From assembly GCA_003024785.1 (NCBI GenBank), contig PUQB01000031.1, positions 186,001-250,000 of the forward strand: DNA of 64,000 nt. The letters run 5' to 3'. The translations under genes and the position numbers were made by a program. The notes below the pieces were generated by a model. It made no database searches. It was not told the origin of the DNA and saw nothing but the letters and a program-made list of their open reading frames with translations. Positions 1 to 13,555 of the stretch are shown here, piece after piece. Source of the DNA: Selaginella tamariscina (Eukaryota > Streptophyta > Lycopodiopsida > Selaginellales > Selaginellaceae). Every line of letters starts with the position of its first letter. Within the stretch, counting starts at the first letter, position 1.

Positions 1-1300
1 TGAGAGTTCAGGTTCAGTGGAGGGATCTAGCTCAAATAGTGTACATGTGTCCTCAACATCAAATAAGCTTCCTCGTCATTTGCTTTTACAGATGGATAAT
101 TGTGCAGGCGAGAACAAAAATAGGTAAATCATTTTACTTAAGGGTTTCTCAAGCTCATACTTACTTTTATTTTCTAGATATGTGCTAGCATACTTGTCAA
201 TGCTTGTTGCCAAAGGTGTGTTTGAAACAATCACGCTCAGTTTCCTTATGGTTGGTCACACTCATGAAGATATTGATGCGTTCTTCAGCAAGGTCTCCAA
301 CTCTACAAAAAGGACAAGTGCACTTACCTTACCGCATATGATGAATCTTTTTGAAAACATCTCCAAAAAAAGTTGTGCTTTGCTTGTGACTGAGGTGCCA
401 GACTTCAAAAAATTTCTCAAGGAGTATATAAAAAGGGGAGTGATTCTTTAGTTGGTCACCTTGTGCCGCTACAATTCTTTTTCTCCTATACGAGATGGTA
501 TACCTATTATGCAGTACAAGTTACGGCCATCAGAGCAGGAGTGGTTACCGAAAGAGGGTTAATGCTCTTCAAAAGTGGAGAGATGGAAAGCCACTTCTCC
601 CAGAAGGACAACCAGACCCTATTCCATTGAGTGCCCAGCTCAAGGAACAAGAGGTTATTATTGATGGCATCAAAAAATATGTGGCATGGGTTCAAAAATC
701 GATGCCAAAGAATTCTGATAAGGCAACTGGTTACTCAGAACTATATAAGCATGTGGTCGACTATTGGGAGACTGTTGTTCGAGAGTTGGAAGGGCCTACT
801 GTCACAAGTACAGAATTGCAACACCCTTTTTGGCCTAAAACAAGGTGGCGAGAGGAGATTGAAATGACATCACTGAGCACAGACGACATAGAAGCCAGTA
901 GTGATGTGGAAGTGCAAACCCCACACTTTGTTGGACAAAGGAACCAAAAACCTAAAGCATACTTTGATTGCTGCAGGATCTTCAAAAACTAATGATGGTT
1001 CTCATTACTCCAGATGCGTCATATAATCAGCCTATTTGGATGGGTCAAATTATCGACACACCTGAAGTAATCACAAAAAATAGTATTGTTAAGGTTGCAT
1101 GGTTCAAACCACAAAAAAGGCGACACGAGAAGGAGAGCGAAAGATATAATGGATGCCTAGAGAAAACATGGTCTCCCAATCAAAAAGACCCAGCATGTTT
1201 TATAAATGTTAAATCCATTCGATATGGGTGGATGTCAAGAAGCGTTGATAAAGTCACGATTAACAAAACTGCAAGGGAATGTATGTTTTCTGAAGCTTAA
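1..1300 (+). pseudogene. Transposase-like gene, 3' part (DUF7869-like), frameshifted
   Basis: The reading frame is open from base 2, so the gene begins upstream of the window. A 54-bp GT-AG intron (124-177) joins the motif MDNCAGENKNR to YVLAYLSMLV, followed by GHTHEDIDAFFS near 257-291. These motifs (Asp-Asn-Cys with ENKN, then HTHEDID) are typical of the plant and animal DUF7869-like family, which I recall as having an RNase H/DDE-like core; a transposase role is inference. After a stop at 449-451 the protein continues in shifted frames (about 453-560, 555-985, 968-1300), ending ...CMFSEA. An inverted copy of its last 600 bp lies at 32455-33057, so this is repetitive DNA rather than a unique host gene. 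At least three frameshifts mean it is probably dead, unless they are assembly errors. Confidence 0.6.
124..177 (+). other. Spliceosomal intron in transposase-like gene
   Basis: GTAAAT donor and TTCTAG acceptor bracket a T-rich 54-bp segment. Removal joins two halves of one frame (ENKNR to YVLAYL) and splits an Arg codon, as expected for a real intron. Confidence 0.65.
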
Positions 1301-1781
1301 AGCAATTACAAAATTATAAAATATCATATATTTAATATTCATAATTATTATAAACTCTTTAATAATAGTACCAAATTGTTTACTTAACTATATAAATTTA
1401 AAAAATGATATGGAAGATTGACTATATTATTATAGGATTTTATATATATATATTATTACTACTACAAATTTTTAATTAATAATGTTATATTTAAATATTA
1501 ATATTTTAATAACAACATCAATATTTATATAATGTACCTCTTATGCTCTTCCTTAATTGTTATATTAGGCAATATATTATATAATTTAATACTTCTACTT
1601 TTATAATGTTATTAATTTTTGTTCAATGAATGCTATATATTTATTAAAGGGTCGAATACAAAATAGAATATTTTAAAGAATATTTTTTTTCAAACATATA
1701 TTCTAAAGAATATTCCTTTAATATTAGAAAATGCTAATTAAATAGTTAAAATTGTTAATTATTAGGAAATAAGACTATAGC

Positions 1782-1808
1782 CATGCCCATTTTAATTACA
1801 ACTTGAAT
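1782..1808 (+). repeat. Terminal repeat, right end of transposase-bearing copy
   Basis: CATGCCCATTTTAATTA (1782-1798) followed by CAACTTGAAT. The reverse complement occurs at 31983-32009 and a close form at 61582-61608. The AT-rich 480 bp between the transposase-like stop and this point is also repeated, inverted, at 31990-32455. I take it as the outer end of a DNA transposon whose other end lies left of the window. No clear target duplication can be tested here. Confidence 0.55.
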
Positions 1809-1814
1809 ATAGGT

Positions 1815-2130
1815 TTGTTCTTTGCAATTCGGCATGATCAATCTGTTGTAGCACGGTAACCATGATGCCGCACCCGAACAGCCTCTCGCGAATGAGCCTG
1901 ACTCACCCCACAAAGATCATTGTCTGATATGGACAACAAATTAACCAATATGAGGAGAAGGCAGAATGCCGACAATGCGAAGTAGGTACCTATTAGACAA
2001 ACATATTTATACATATTATTGTGATTATGTGTGTGATTATAATATACGTGACACACACACAATAATATGTATAAATATGTTTGTTTAATAGGTACCTGCT
2101 TTGCATTGCCGGCATTCCGTCTTTTATCGT
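1815..2130. repeat. Small hairpin and partial copy of the foldback centre
   Basis: Sequence from AGGTTTGTTC to the GCCGACAATGCG block repeats the central part of the following palindrome (about 3190-3450). It also folds on itself around 2040: 1975-2035 pairs with 2050-2115 through GGTACCTATTAGACAAACATA and its complement. It looks like a partial or nested copy of the same foldback family. Confidence 0.6.
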
Positions 2131-4803
2131 GAATATTTATGGATTTATATATATGTTTTTTGTAGACATGTGGTTTTTCGGGCAATGATGGAGCACCAAA
2201 AACATAAATCACCACATGGGAGTTTCACTACGGTTAAATTAAGTAAGTTAAAACGATCTCAAATGTGCAACATTAAACACATGCTTAAAGACATATATTC
2301 CTTATATATTTAGATACATATGTGTGTGGGTATAGTTATATAATCAATATATGTTACTAACTCATGACATGCTGTGCAACATATTTAAGCCAGGTGATCT
2401 TCTGTTGTACATTATATATGTTTATGTTTTGGTATGTTACATATTCATATATGTAATATACATTACATATTATGTTGTCTTCATACACACGCACACATGC
2501 ACGCATTTTATAATTCTGTACGACTGTTAATAAATACTATATGACTAGTTTATGTTATATTTATATGTATAAATGGAATTATAAGTTTATGTATAGTAAA
2601 AATTATTTTACAATATATGTATACACGTACACACAGTATATGAATTCATACTATACACAAGTATACACGTATAATACTTTTGCCATATAAATATGTATAT
2701 GTAAGTACAGTATATGATGTTGTATATATTATGTGTGTATACGTATATATGTGTGTGTATGCAGTCGGATCACCTAGCAAGGACAGTAACTCCGGTATAA
2801 GTTTTACTGGAGGAAATGAGGGGTGAAATTACTACAGGTAATAAACACTTTTCAAATGGTGGTATGTGTGTGTGTGATTATAATATGTATATACATATAA
2901 TGTATGGAATGTAATTGTATAACAATTATATGTAGTTCTGGCTTATATATAGCGACGTAGAATCATGTATACGTAGGGGAGTTAATTTCGATATGTGCAT
3001 AATTAAATTACAATAATTTTTATTTATTAGTTTTTATTCTATATTAAATAATTATAATAATTAATTAATTAACATGCATTTTAATATATTTCTTAAGTCT
3101 TAAAAGGGCTAACTTTAAGGGTAGGGCTAGAGTATGATGAGGGCGCGCAAGAAATGGAGGTTCATTCCGTTTGATCCATTGAAGAATTTTACGAATAAGT
3201 TTGTTCTACAATCTGGCACGATCAATCTGTTATTTAGTCAGTTGTAACCACGGTGTTTGCACCGAACAGTTTATCGCGGTCGAGTCCTATCACTCAGTTG
3301 TAGCCATGGTGCCTGCACCCGCACAACCTCTTACGAATGAGCCTGACTCACCCCACAAAGATTCATTATTTGATATGGACGACGAATTAACCGATATGAA
3401 GAGAAGGCAGAATGCCGACAATGCGAAGCATGTACCTATTAGACAAACATATAGATACGTATATATATATAAATATGTTTATCTAAGAGGTGCCTACTTC
3501 ACATTGCCGGCATTTCACCTTTTCCTCGTATCGATTAATTCGTCATTTGTATTAAATAATGAATCTTTGTGGGGTGAGTTAAACTCATTCGCGAGAGGTT
3601 ATTCGGTGCAAGCACCATGGCTACAACTGACTAATAAGACTCGACCGTGACAGACTGTTCGGATGCAAACACCGTGGCTACAACTGACTAAACAATAAAT
3701 TAATCGCACCAAATTACAGGAACAAACCTATTCGTAAGATCATTCAATGAATCAAACGGGATGAACTTCTATTTCTTATGCGCCTTCAACGCTCTAGCCC
3801 TAAGTTAACCCTTAAAATTAGCCCTTTTAAGATTTGAGGAATATACTTAAAATGTATGTTAACTAATTAACTATTATAATTATTTAATATAGAAAAAACT
3901 AGTAAATAAAATTATTATAATTTAATATGTACATATCAAAATTAACTCTTTACATACACACGATTCTATATCGCTATATGTAAGCCAGAACTACATATAA
4001 CTGTTATACAATTACATTCCATTCATTATATGTATATACATATTATAATCACACACACACACACACATACCATCATTTAAAGAGTGTTTATTACCTCTAG
4101 TAATTTCATTCCCCATTTTCTCCAGTAAAACTTACTACTGGAGTTACTATCCTTGCCAGGTGATCCGACTGCATACACACACATATATACACGTATACAC
4201 ACATAATACATACAACATCATATACTGTACTTACATATACATATATTTATATGGCAGAAGCAACATATATATATACTTGTGTATAGTATGAATTCATATA
4301 TTGTATATATGTGTGTATGTGTATACATATATTGTAAAATAATCTACTATACATAAACTTATAATTCCATTTATACATATAAATATAACATAAACTAGTG
4401 TGTTCGTATAGTATTTATTAATAGTCGTACAGAATTATAAATGTACATGCATGTGTGAGTGTGTATGAAGACAACATAATATGTAATATATATTACATAT
4501 ATGAATATGAAACATACCAAAACAAAACATATACAATGTACAACAGAAGATCACCTGGCTTAAATATGTTGCACAGCATGTCATGCGTTAGTAACATATA
4601 TTGACTATATAATACCCACACACACATATGTATCTAAATATATAAGGAATATATGTCTTTAAGCATGTGTTTAATGTTGCACATTTGAGATCGTTTTAAC
4701 TTACTTAATTTAACTGCAGTGAAACTCCTGTGTGGTGATTTATGTTTTTGGTGCTCCGTCATTGCCCGAAAACCAACATCTACAAAAACATATACCATAA
4801 ATT
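2130..4803. repeat. Giant inverted repeat (foldback element), arms about 1.3 kb
   Basis: The left arm (about 2130-3455) is repeated as reverse complement in the right arm (about 3456-4803), with almost no loop. Matching landmarks include GTAGACATGTGGTTTTTCGG near 2162 with its complement near 4770, the GCAGTCGGATCACC block near 2760 with 4150, the AAAAGGGCTAA block near 3100 with 3820, and direct CAGTTGTAGCC repeats near 3238 and 3296 with 3620 and 3680. By eye the arms are roughly 85-90% identical and both contain CA/TA microsatellites. No coding capacity is visible. The structure suggests a foldback or MITE-like DNA transposon; no TIR or target duplication was resolved. Confidence 0.75.
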
Positions 4804-6500
4804 TTCACACATAAATGCATCTATGTATGTACGTACGCGAGAGTAGCTGCATCCACGACTCCCATCCTATAACGTTGGTGTCGGCAATGCTCCAAAAGTC
4901 CTCAGCTTGTCGTTGTGAGAGATTAATTGCCACTCAAAATGGCATAAGTCCACAGATATTATAACTATATTTTACTCACATACAGTGTACATTCAATCAA
5001 AAGTCTATAGAAGACTTTCCACATTGCTATGGAATATTCTACTAGCCATGATCATATACACGTCTAACAACACATGAAACATTTATATATGTTATATAAT
5101 ACTTACATCTTGACTGAATACGATACTTACATCTTGTAAAGCCTGACTGTAGATTCTCCCAATATTCGATACCAAAATCTTTGGAAAGTAGAACGACGTA
5201 GACGTACCTCATCCTCTCCCATTTAGCTATTAACACGGAAATATCGTCCTAAATTAACAAAGAAAAATGCATTAATAAACTAAAACACATTGTATATTAT
5301 AATACAATTTCCTACGACATAATATGTACACACACACACACAGATATGTGTGTGTGTGATATGTATTCACATAATCTCATACAGCGAATTTCATATAAAT
5401 ACATCCAAATGGACATAAACTGCTCACTAACGAAGTAAAGTGTTAGTATTATGTCTATATACATACAAGTACTGAATGAGAGTAACTTATGTATGATTAT
5501 TAACTACCTATTTAAAATAAAATATATTAACTACCTTTATTTTATTGATTTAATATGCCTGTAACATTTTGTGTTTTCCTCAAGTAAAAATGAGAGAGAA
5601 ATGCTGCTAAATACAAAAAAAAAATTTAAAAATGCGATACTGCAGAGGGCACACGTACACCCACGCGCTACTTACCCAGCTGTGTATGAAGGGAAGAGCG
5701 GCTTTCCAATCTTCTCAATCTGCACGTATTCCTCCATAGTGATTACTGGGGTTAGCTATGCACGCATCGCCATTGGGTTTTGCTGCAAAATGTCTTTACA
5801 TTCCTGCAATAACATAAAGATAATCACATTACACGTCTACATAAACACACACACGTATTGTCCGTGTGTAGAATGAAAGCAATGATTATCACATTACACG
5901 TCTACATAAACACACACACGTACTGTCTGTGTGTAGAATGAAAGCAATGATTACATGGCGATGCGAATTAGCGGTTAAGTAACATATTATCCATCGGCTG
6001 GTAATGCAAAATTCTTAATCATTTTAATTAAAAGAAAAGCTTAAGTATAATAGTAAATATACATATGAATATACAACCACTAATTTCTCTTTTTCAGTAA
6101 GACCCGTGCTTGATACTTTATGTGAGGTCTTCATAGATACGTATTACGTCAATAAGGAATATATTAGTTATGATATATTATCAGTTATATTTTAATGATA
6201 AAAAGCAAATAACCGATTATCAATATAAGGGCTTACGAGGAATACGACTCAGAAGATTTGCCGTTTGATCATGGAAGTTAACAGACGTCTAATCCACGAA
6301 CGTGGTTAGTATAAAATACGCATAAGCACAGAGTACATACTTTTAGTTTTGTATATATCAAAAATATCTTAGTTTTACATATTTTGTCAGTACACACCAA
6401 AGCACGCACGCACGCACATATATACATACATGTGTGTGTGTGTGTAAACATATATATACAACACACACACACATATATATACATATACAAAGATATTGTT
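4804..6500. other. No recognisable gene; microsatellites and one tandem duplication
   Basis: AT-rich sequence with CA/TG microsatellites (5330-5360, 6410-6480). Weak open stretches on the minus strand (5042-5236 and around 5700) match nothing I recognise and are broken. They could be debris of a transposon connected with the foldback element. Confidence 0.4.
5824..5953. repeat. 65-bp tandem duplication
   Basis: TCACATTACACGTCTACATA... occurs twice head to tail (5824-5888 and 5889-5953) with two substitutions (GTATTGTCC versus GTACTGTCT). Each unit holds a CACACACACACG tract and a GTGTGTAGAATG segment that can form a short stem. Confidence 0.85.
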
Positions 6501-9500
6501 CTCCATATATATTTGTGAAGTTACACTTTGCAACACTGATATTGAGAAACAAACTTTTGGGAAGTAAACAGCTTCTTCATTTGATATTTTAATTTCCTCT
6601 ATATATGTATGTGTGTGTAAAATTAATTTTTAATCATATTGAGTAATAAAGAGTGAACTTACACATCAAAATATATAACTCCAAATTTTCAAAAAATCGT
6701 ATATATGTTATAGTGATAAAAAATATTACATAAATTATATATTTAGTATAGTGCTTTACAATCAAAATAGAATATGAATATGAGTGCTTTAAAATATCCT
6801 ATTGTGATTGTGAACAAAATAAGTAAATTTAATGACATTATTTTCAATTATAAATTTTAATACTTTTAATTTCAATATTAAAATCAAAAGTGGGATTTAT
6901 GTTGAAAGATGAAAATCTCACTATTGATTCATAATTAAAACTGAAATATTAAAAATTTGCATGTTTCAAAACTATTTTTGTTTTAAATTGTTTCTAAATG
7001 TTTCAAATGTGATTTCTCAAATTAAATATTTTTCATAAATATTATCGTATATTATATTAATATAAGTAGGAAATGAAATTACTTTCGGTTTTAAAATTTT
7101 AAATTCAAGAAAATAATAGATACTGTTGTCGTGAGATAAAGATGGAATATTCTCTTTTGACATTAAAAGCTTAAAGGCTAGCATTTCGTTTGGGTTTTAT
7201 TAAATAGAAACTGAGCACTGCACAACTTGCACATTCGAGTGGTCTTAAAATTTCATCATGAAAATTTAAAAGAAGCCTTCGGTTTGTGTGTGTATATGTA
7301 CAATAATTAAGTTGGCATATACAACATGGATGTGTGAAACAGTGTATACACGATCGTTAATAAATAAATCTTAATATTTAAATATGTAACTCGTGAATAT
7401 GTATAAAATGATATATACTATAAATGTAAAACATGTACATAATCAAGAATATATATTTAAATATATTTCAATCATTAAGTCATCACTAAAAATATTGGCA
7501 AATCTTATAATACATAACTTTAAGACATTTTAAAATTTCTTAAATTCACATTTATATAATATCAAAGATTGAGATGTGTATAATAACACATATGTATGGT
7601 TTATTTTATGTCTTATAATTATATATTTAAAAAATATGTATAATTTACATATGGCCTAGGCGAAGTTGCTCAATTCTATGGAAGTTATTCTATAAAAGAA
7701 TATTTTCTTCACACATTTTATCAAAATAATTTTAGTTTTTTGTCATACACGCTTGCATTATTGTTAATATCTAAGGGGAGAAGTATGAGGCAGCAGAAAC
7801 TCGACCAAAAAATCTTATATGTTACACGTGATGTGATATACACATTTCAATTAATTAATTAGAACGATGTATGTAAAATTGATTCACATAAGAAGATTCA
7901 ATATAAACAAGGGAGATTGTATATATCTTTTAACACTACTTTTAGAAAATAAAATCCCAAAGGTTGATGGAGAATACACTTCTACCAATGTAATTACAAG
8001 GCATACACATATACACATTAAACACACATGCATACATTCTAACCTGGATCAATATTGAATTTAACTTAACTTATAAATTTTATTTTGAATTAATTATTCA
8101 TGATGAATTTAATAAGGACCTTTGAAAAAAAAATTATGAATTATATATGAAGCGTAACAAACTCTTAAGATTTGTTAACGATCTTTATTTAAATTCTAAA
8201 ATTCATCATGAAGTTTTAACAATTGCCTTTTTAAGTTTATTATTGTATGTTAGTCACAATTAACAATTTTATTGTTATTAATTATATAATATCCATGTTA
8301 ACTAACGTAAAAGTGTGTAGAAGAACTTCAAGATAATTAGTCTACACTAAATATTAATAATAAGAATTGGTATATGGATTGATCAATAATAATAGTTAAT
8401 TAACTCGTTAATTTTTAGAAAAACTTAAGTTAACATAATGTTAATGTTAATGTTGACATATGCATGAACTAACCATGTACATATATGTAAACACCACATG
8501 TAAGTTGGTTTATTATATAAGTCATATATAATATGTCCTTTATTATTAAAATATAAGAAAGTATTTAAGTACCTTGCAACATGTATAACATGCTCTTAAA
8601 GTCGTATACAATATGTTATTTATAACTTTGAAATCCTTTCATCCTATAGTAAAATCATAATTACCAAATTTAATTAAGGGTTTTAATTGTGTTATAACAA
8701 TAACTTAGTTGGTGTTACTAAAATAAGAAAGTATTTAAGTACTTAGTAATTTTCAATAATGATAGCCACAAACATAAACCTACATAATACAAATTAATAT
8801 TTATGAATTTCTAGAATTTAGGTGTAGTTAAAACTTATATTTTAAAAAACTCTCCTTAATTTGATTTTATATGTTAGTTAAAGTCTTAATTGGTTCTAAC
8901 AAGTTCAACATGTTAAATAGGTTCTAACGTAAAATTATGACAACCCTAGAATTAGATCAACATGTGAGCTCCATCACTTAAATAACTTCTTATGAGTGTT
9001 AACCCTGCTTGTGTTATTAATGTCTTATCGTGGCTATTTTCCCTATGTATCCTTAGCATTTTTATTATCATTGAGTTTACACTCCATTAATTCTAATGCA
9101 TTCATTTCATTAAATTCCAACTTCACTTATTATTCATATGTGTGTTTTTTACTTTTATTTATATTTCTCCTTTGCTGCACTCTTGAATTATTAATTCCCA
9201 TGTTTTAAACTTTGAAAATACAAACCTAATAGTTGTGTTGTGTGAATAGTTGTGTTGTCAATAATACAATGCAAACATAATAATTTTGTCATATTTTCAT
9301 AATACATGTAATGTGAATCTCATTAAAAAATATTTAATTAATGGAATAAAGTCTTACATAACTTTTATGTAAGATTTTATATAACAAAGTATAATTGTAA
9401 AATTCTAACTATGGATTTTGTTACAATTAAAGTAATATGAAATAATATGATTATAGGGTACATCACATATAAGATTGAATTAGTATTAAAAATAAACATT

Positions 9501-12500
9501 GTAAAAAAAGCAAATATGAAAAAAAATATAAGAGAGAAATAAAATTATGAGTAAGATAAAAACTTATCTTCAAGGTAATATTGTATAAATTAAAAGTAAA
9601 AAATTTAATAAAAAAAAGTGAAACAATAGTGAAAGTAAGATATGAATATATTATTGAGAATAAGAGATGGGACAAGATCAAAACTTAATTCTATTAAACT
9701 ATGTATACTTTACTAATATAAATCGACTTAAGAATATAAATAATACATAAATAAATTATAAATTTGGGATCCCTATTTTTCATCTATACTATAAAATATA
9801 CTATAAACTAGTCCCAACTCTATAGTTTGAGGATGCTTATATCTTGCAATAAGCCATCCCACAAGCTACATAAAACAAAATATGCTCGATAAACAAAATA
9901 AATATCAAACATACATCATAATTTAAAAGAACCTTCTCAACTTTCATAGTGAGTGGTATCCAATATGAAGGCCACTTAAAAAGCACAAAGTAAGAATAAA
10001 AAGGGCAATGTACTATAAATTTATAAGTTTAGATGGTTGGTATGATCTCTTCAACAAAAAAAAGTAAAAGTCTTGGGCTCAATGTTTATGTCAAGCCCCT
10101 TCACCAAGTTCTTAATGTACAACATTGAAAATGCACATGTTGCCCATACTTTATTGATAACATAGTTAGGGTTAGTTGCACCAAATCCAAATTTGGTCAC
10201 ATGCAAGTTACTAAGCTCAAAACTAATTAAGGTCTTACCTCCATCCAATCCTCATTTGCAATACTTATGTATGTTGAAATGACAACACCTCAAGTGGACA
10301 GCTTGTTAAAAACCTTGAATATTCCAAAACTCTCGTGCATACACTGGCATTGCAATTTGAATATAAGGAAGTTGCTCAACACAAGAGTGTCAAGTATCTA
10401 CTTATCCTCCACTAACTCAATATAATTGTCGTGAAAAGTTCAATGGAGTATGGTGAAGTAGCACACTCCCATCCTTGTTACCTCAAATTTGGAAATTTTC
10501 ATCTACGAGCCAACGCACATAGGGGCAAGAAAGTTCTCAACTAGCACTATTGTGTGAACATCCAAGTTCGTTGTAACTTGTTTATAAACATCAAGCAATT
10601 TGCAACATAATTGTTGACACTTTGGATCCTTGTCCATTCCAAACCTCCATAAATAAAAAGAAAATTAAAATGAAAACATGCATATAAAATAAGACAAATG
10701 TAAAATCCTAACAGCTTAAGATGCATCATTCAAAGTTGCATTCATGAAGGCCAACAACCAAATCCAAATGCACCAAGATGTGCCTCTTATCTACACGTAC
10801 AACTATGGCAATAGTAGACAATTGCAGCATTGGTGATGCACATATTTTCTTTTTCAAGCGTGCCATCTTTATTGAAAAGCTGGCGCTTGGTTGTTACGGG
10901 CCTACTCTTAACTTATTTATTTAAATGTACTTAAGAGTTCAAGGTGATTCTTTTCATATTAACCCTTAACTAAGTCCTAAGTAAGTTAACTAACCCTTAA
11001 CTTTAAACTTAAAATTAAAGTTATGTTGCTTAAAACATGGTCTAAGTTACTATAGCACTTTACTTATTTTTGAAGAGTAAAATAATTAGTGAAAATGCTT
11101 TACATTTAATAGTCAAATACTTTAGTTTTTTAAGTAAGGAAATTAAGATTGGTGAAAATGAAAATTATCCCTCTCAGTCATGAAAGAAAGCCTACAAAGG
11201 CCTACATGAGACCATGTTTATGACAATTTCAATAACAATAGGAGTAAAAGGGCGTGTTCCCTCAACTAGTAGCATGGTAGGCTGCTTTCTAGGACATTTG
11301 ATTGACGGGTTGCAAAGGGATGAACAAAGCTTAAATGAGGATTCACATACATATCTTTGCTCCTAAATCAGTATTCCAACGTCCATCAACTACCATCTAA
11401 CAAACCAGCATTTCTCAATGATGAAAAAGTGCAAATGGATGAACCGCTCCTTAGAAGGCAAGAATGACATCGACTAAATCCTCGCTCCTTATATGCATTC
11501 TTGTATAACATGTGGGCAAACACTCCCTCCAATAGACAAAACATTTACCAACATGCATACACAAACACTGATACACACATTTATTACAAAATTTCCATCA
11601 TGAACAAATACCCAAATGGACGCAAAACACCATAATCAACAAGCTGCACAAAAGGGAAAAGGAGAAGGTAGATCCGAGATGCTACTGCAGAGAGTTAGCA
11701 TGAATGGGCATTACTTGTTGCTAGAATCTCTTCACAGAAGCACCACGGTAGTGTATGTTCACATTACTTCTATCATTGGAGGAAGCCGGTGGAGGGGAGG
11801 CCGTATAACACATCGAGATGCAATCGACATTGCATTAGGGTAGAAATGCCCTTTTTTGACGTAGCCCATTGCCAAGTGGATCTCCTTGCGACTTCAACAT
11901 TGTTAGATCAATCATCACGTCAACCAATTGACGTTGGAAAAGATTCGTTGGTTGGGCGGCAGCTTAAGATTGTGGCCAAATTGGGCCCGTGCTATGGATG
12001 AAAAAACTACATCTTAGAGCGGATTCTATTTATGCTAAAAAGTAAATCGGACGATATTTAATGATGTACTTAGAATATTATTTGTCAGACGAACCATATC
12101 TAAAAAATCACTACATGCGGGTCTCATAAGTGATCCCTACCCTTTGGCCTTCAATGACTGGAGGGGTGAAACCGGCAATTACCATAAAAAAACCATTGGA
12201 TTTTGAGAGCTCTTGTTCATAGTTTAAAAGAGTGTTCACACATTGGATTTAAGCAAGGTCTCTATCATCTTCTTTTTCTTCTATATGCTTCACTCTTTTG
12301 GTAGAATTATTATAGATATATCTTCCACTTTTGCAAATATAAAAGAGTGATGATGTAATATTGTGACATGATGCATTATCATCTCGAACTTCCACAGTTC
12401 CAGTGTCAATTATCTCGTTGTTCCGAAAAAGATATACTTATTTATAATATTAAACATATTGTCCTGCACATAAATAATTGTGTCATTTATATATCTGTTT

Positions 12501-12597
12501 TTGTAATATGCCAAAAATTCTGAATCAAGGGTGCTTAATATATATGCATGTGTAATAATATATAATTATCTATAAGTATAAATTATCATGCTTGATT
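6501..12597. other. Long AT-rich spacer, no supported gene
   Basis: Very AT-rich to about 9900, slightly less so to 12000. Only short ORFs occur, all low-complexity or unmatched (for example 8996-9208 plus, 9463-9681 minus, 10051-10248 minus, 11616-11843 plus). The 9950-12000 part has more balanced composition and may be an old transposon remnant, but I see no domain. Confidence 0.5.
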
Positions 12598-13555
12598 AAT
12601 ACAAGTGGTGGCAGGATTAATCTTGCCACCCCTTCCCTGCCTAATATAATGGTGGGCGGGATTAATCTCGCCATGACTCTCTCCGACGAAGAAAAGTCAA
12701 CGGGATTAATCCCGCCAATGCTTTCTCCGATGGGGAAGAGGTTGCCAGGATTAATCCTGCTAATGCTTCCTCGCAACAGGGAAGAGATCGACGGGATTAA
12801 TTCTGCCCATAACTCTCACCGAAGGAGAAGAAGTGGCAGGATTAATCCTGCCCATAACTTTCTCCAACGGGGAAGAGGTGGCGAGATTAATCCCGCCAAT
12901 GTTTCCTCGCCTTTTAAAATTGGGGGGGATTAATCCCGCCCACCATTTAGGAGACAAATAAGCATTGGGGGGTTAATTCACCTCCAAAATGGTGGGCGTG
13001 ATTACATATTGGCTTGCCATTTGGTGAAATTACTTGAGGGGTTTAGGATTTATTAAGATTGCACTAGAATCCATTAAGGATTTATTCCGTTCACATATCC
13101 TTTTTAATTAAAATTTTTAACTAGCCAAGATTTCAGAGAGATTTCAAAAGAGTCATAGTTTGTGTCATAGTTTTTCAAAAGAGTCATAGGGTGGCAAGAT
13201 TAATCCAGCCAATGCTTCTCTTCCTCCTAAACTAGTCGATGGAATAAATCCCGTCCACAATTCTTTAAAATAAGGAAGTGGTGGCGAAATTAATCCCGCC
13301 ACCCCTTTCATGCCTCCTAGAATGGTGGGCGAGATTAATCCCACGCATAATTTTTCAAAATTAATTCTGCCAGCTCTTCATCATTTCAGAGAGTTGTCGA
13401 CAGATTAATCCCGTCCTTTCTAAAAGGCAGAGAAGCATTGGCCAGATTAATCCCGCCACACCTTCCCTGTTTTAAAAAGTTGTGGGAGGGATTAATCTTG
13501 CCATTTCTTCTAAGAGGTAGAAAAGAAATGGCTGGATTAATTATGTCACCCCATC
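12598..13555. repeat. Palindrome array 1 (GGCGGGATTAATCCCGCC-type), about 19 units
   Basis: Variants of an 18-bp palindrome, G(C/A)GGGATTAATCCCGCC, recur through the segment. The first eight start near 12609, 12656, 12700, 12746, 12793, 12836, 12882 and 12924, so spacing is 42-47 bp. Spacers are partly conserved (CTTTCTCCGAYGGGGAAGAGGTG-like). A gap of about 180 bp (13010-13190) separates the first group from a second of eight or nine units. The same array type occurs at 15215, 33065 and 48740. The 113-aa ORF through it is only a read-through of the repeat. Confidence 0.85.

Noticed and set aside
5640..5780. Protein-kinase (CDK-like) first exon on the minus strand
   Set aside because: A short MEEYVQIEKIG reading is followed by sequence unlike the kinase glycine loop, and no further exon was seen.
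9463..9681. 72-aa membrane-protein-like ORF (minus)
   Set aside because: Phe/Leu/Tyr-rich only because the DNA is AT-rich; no start context, homologue or neighbour supports it.
12592..12933. 113-aa ORF as a real repetitive protein
   Set aside because: It is a read-through of the palindrome array. The minus strand is equally open with the same kind of GINPA repeats, as expected from palindromic DNA.
12598..13555. CRISPR-like array
   Set aside because: The regular repeat spacing invites it, but spacers are related to each other, repeats are short diverged palindromes, and the context is a eukaryotic nuclear genome with introns.
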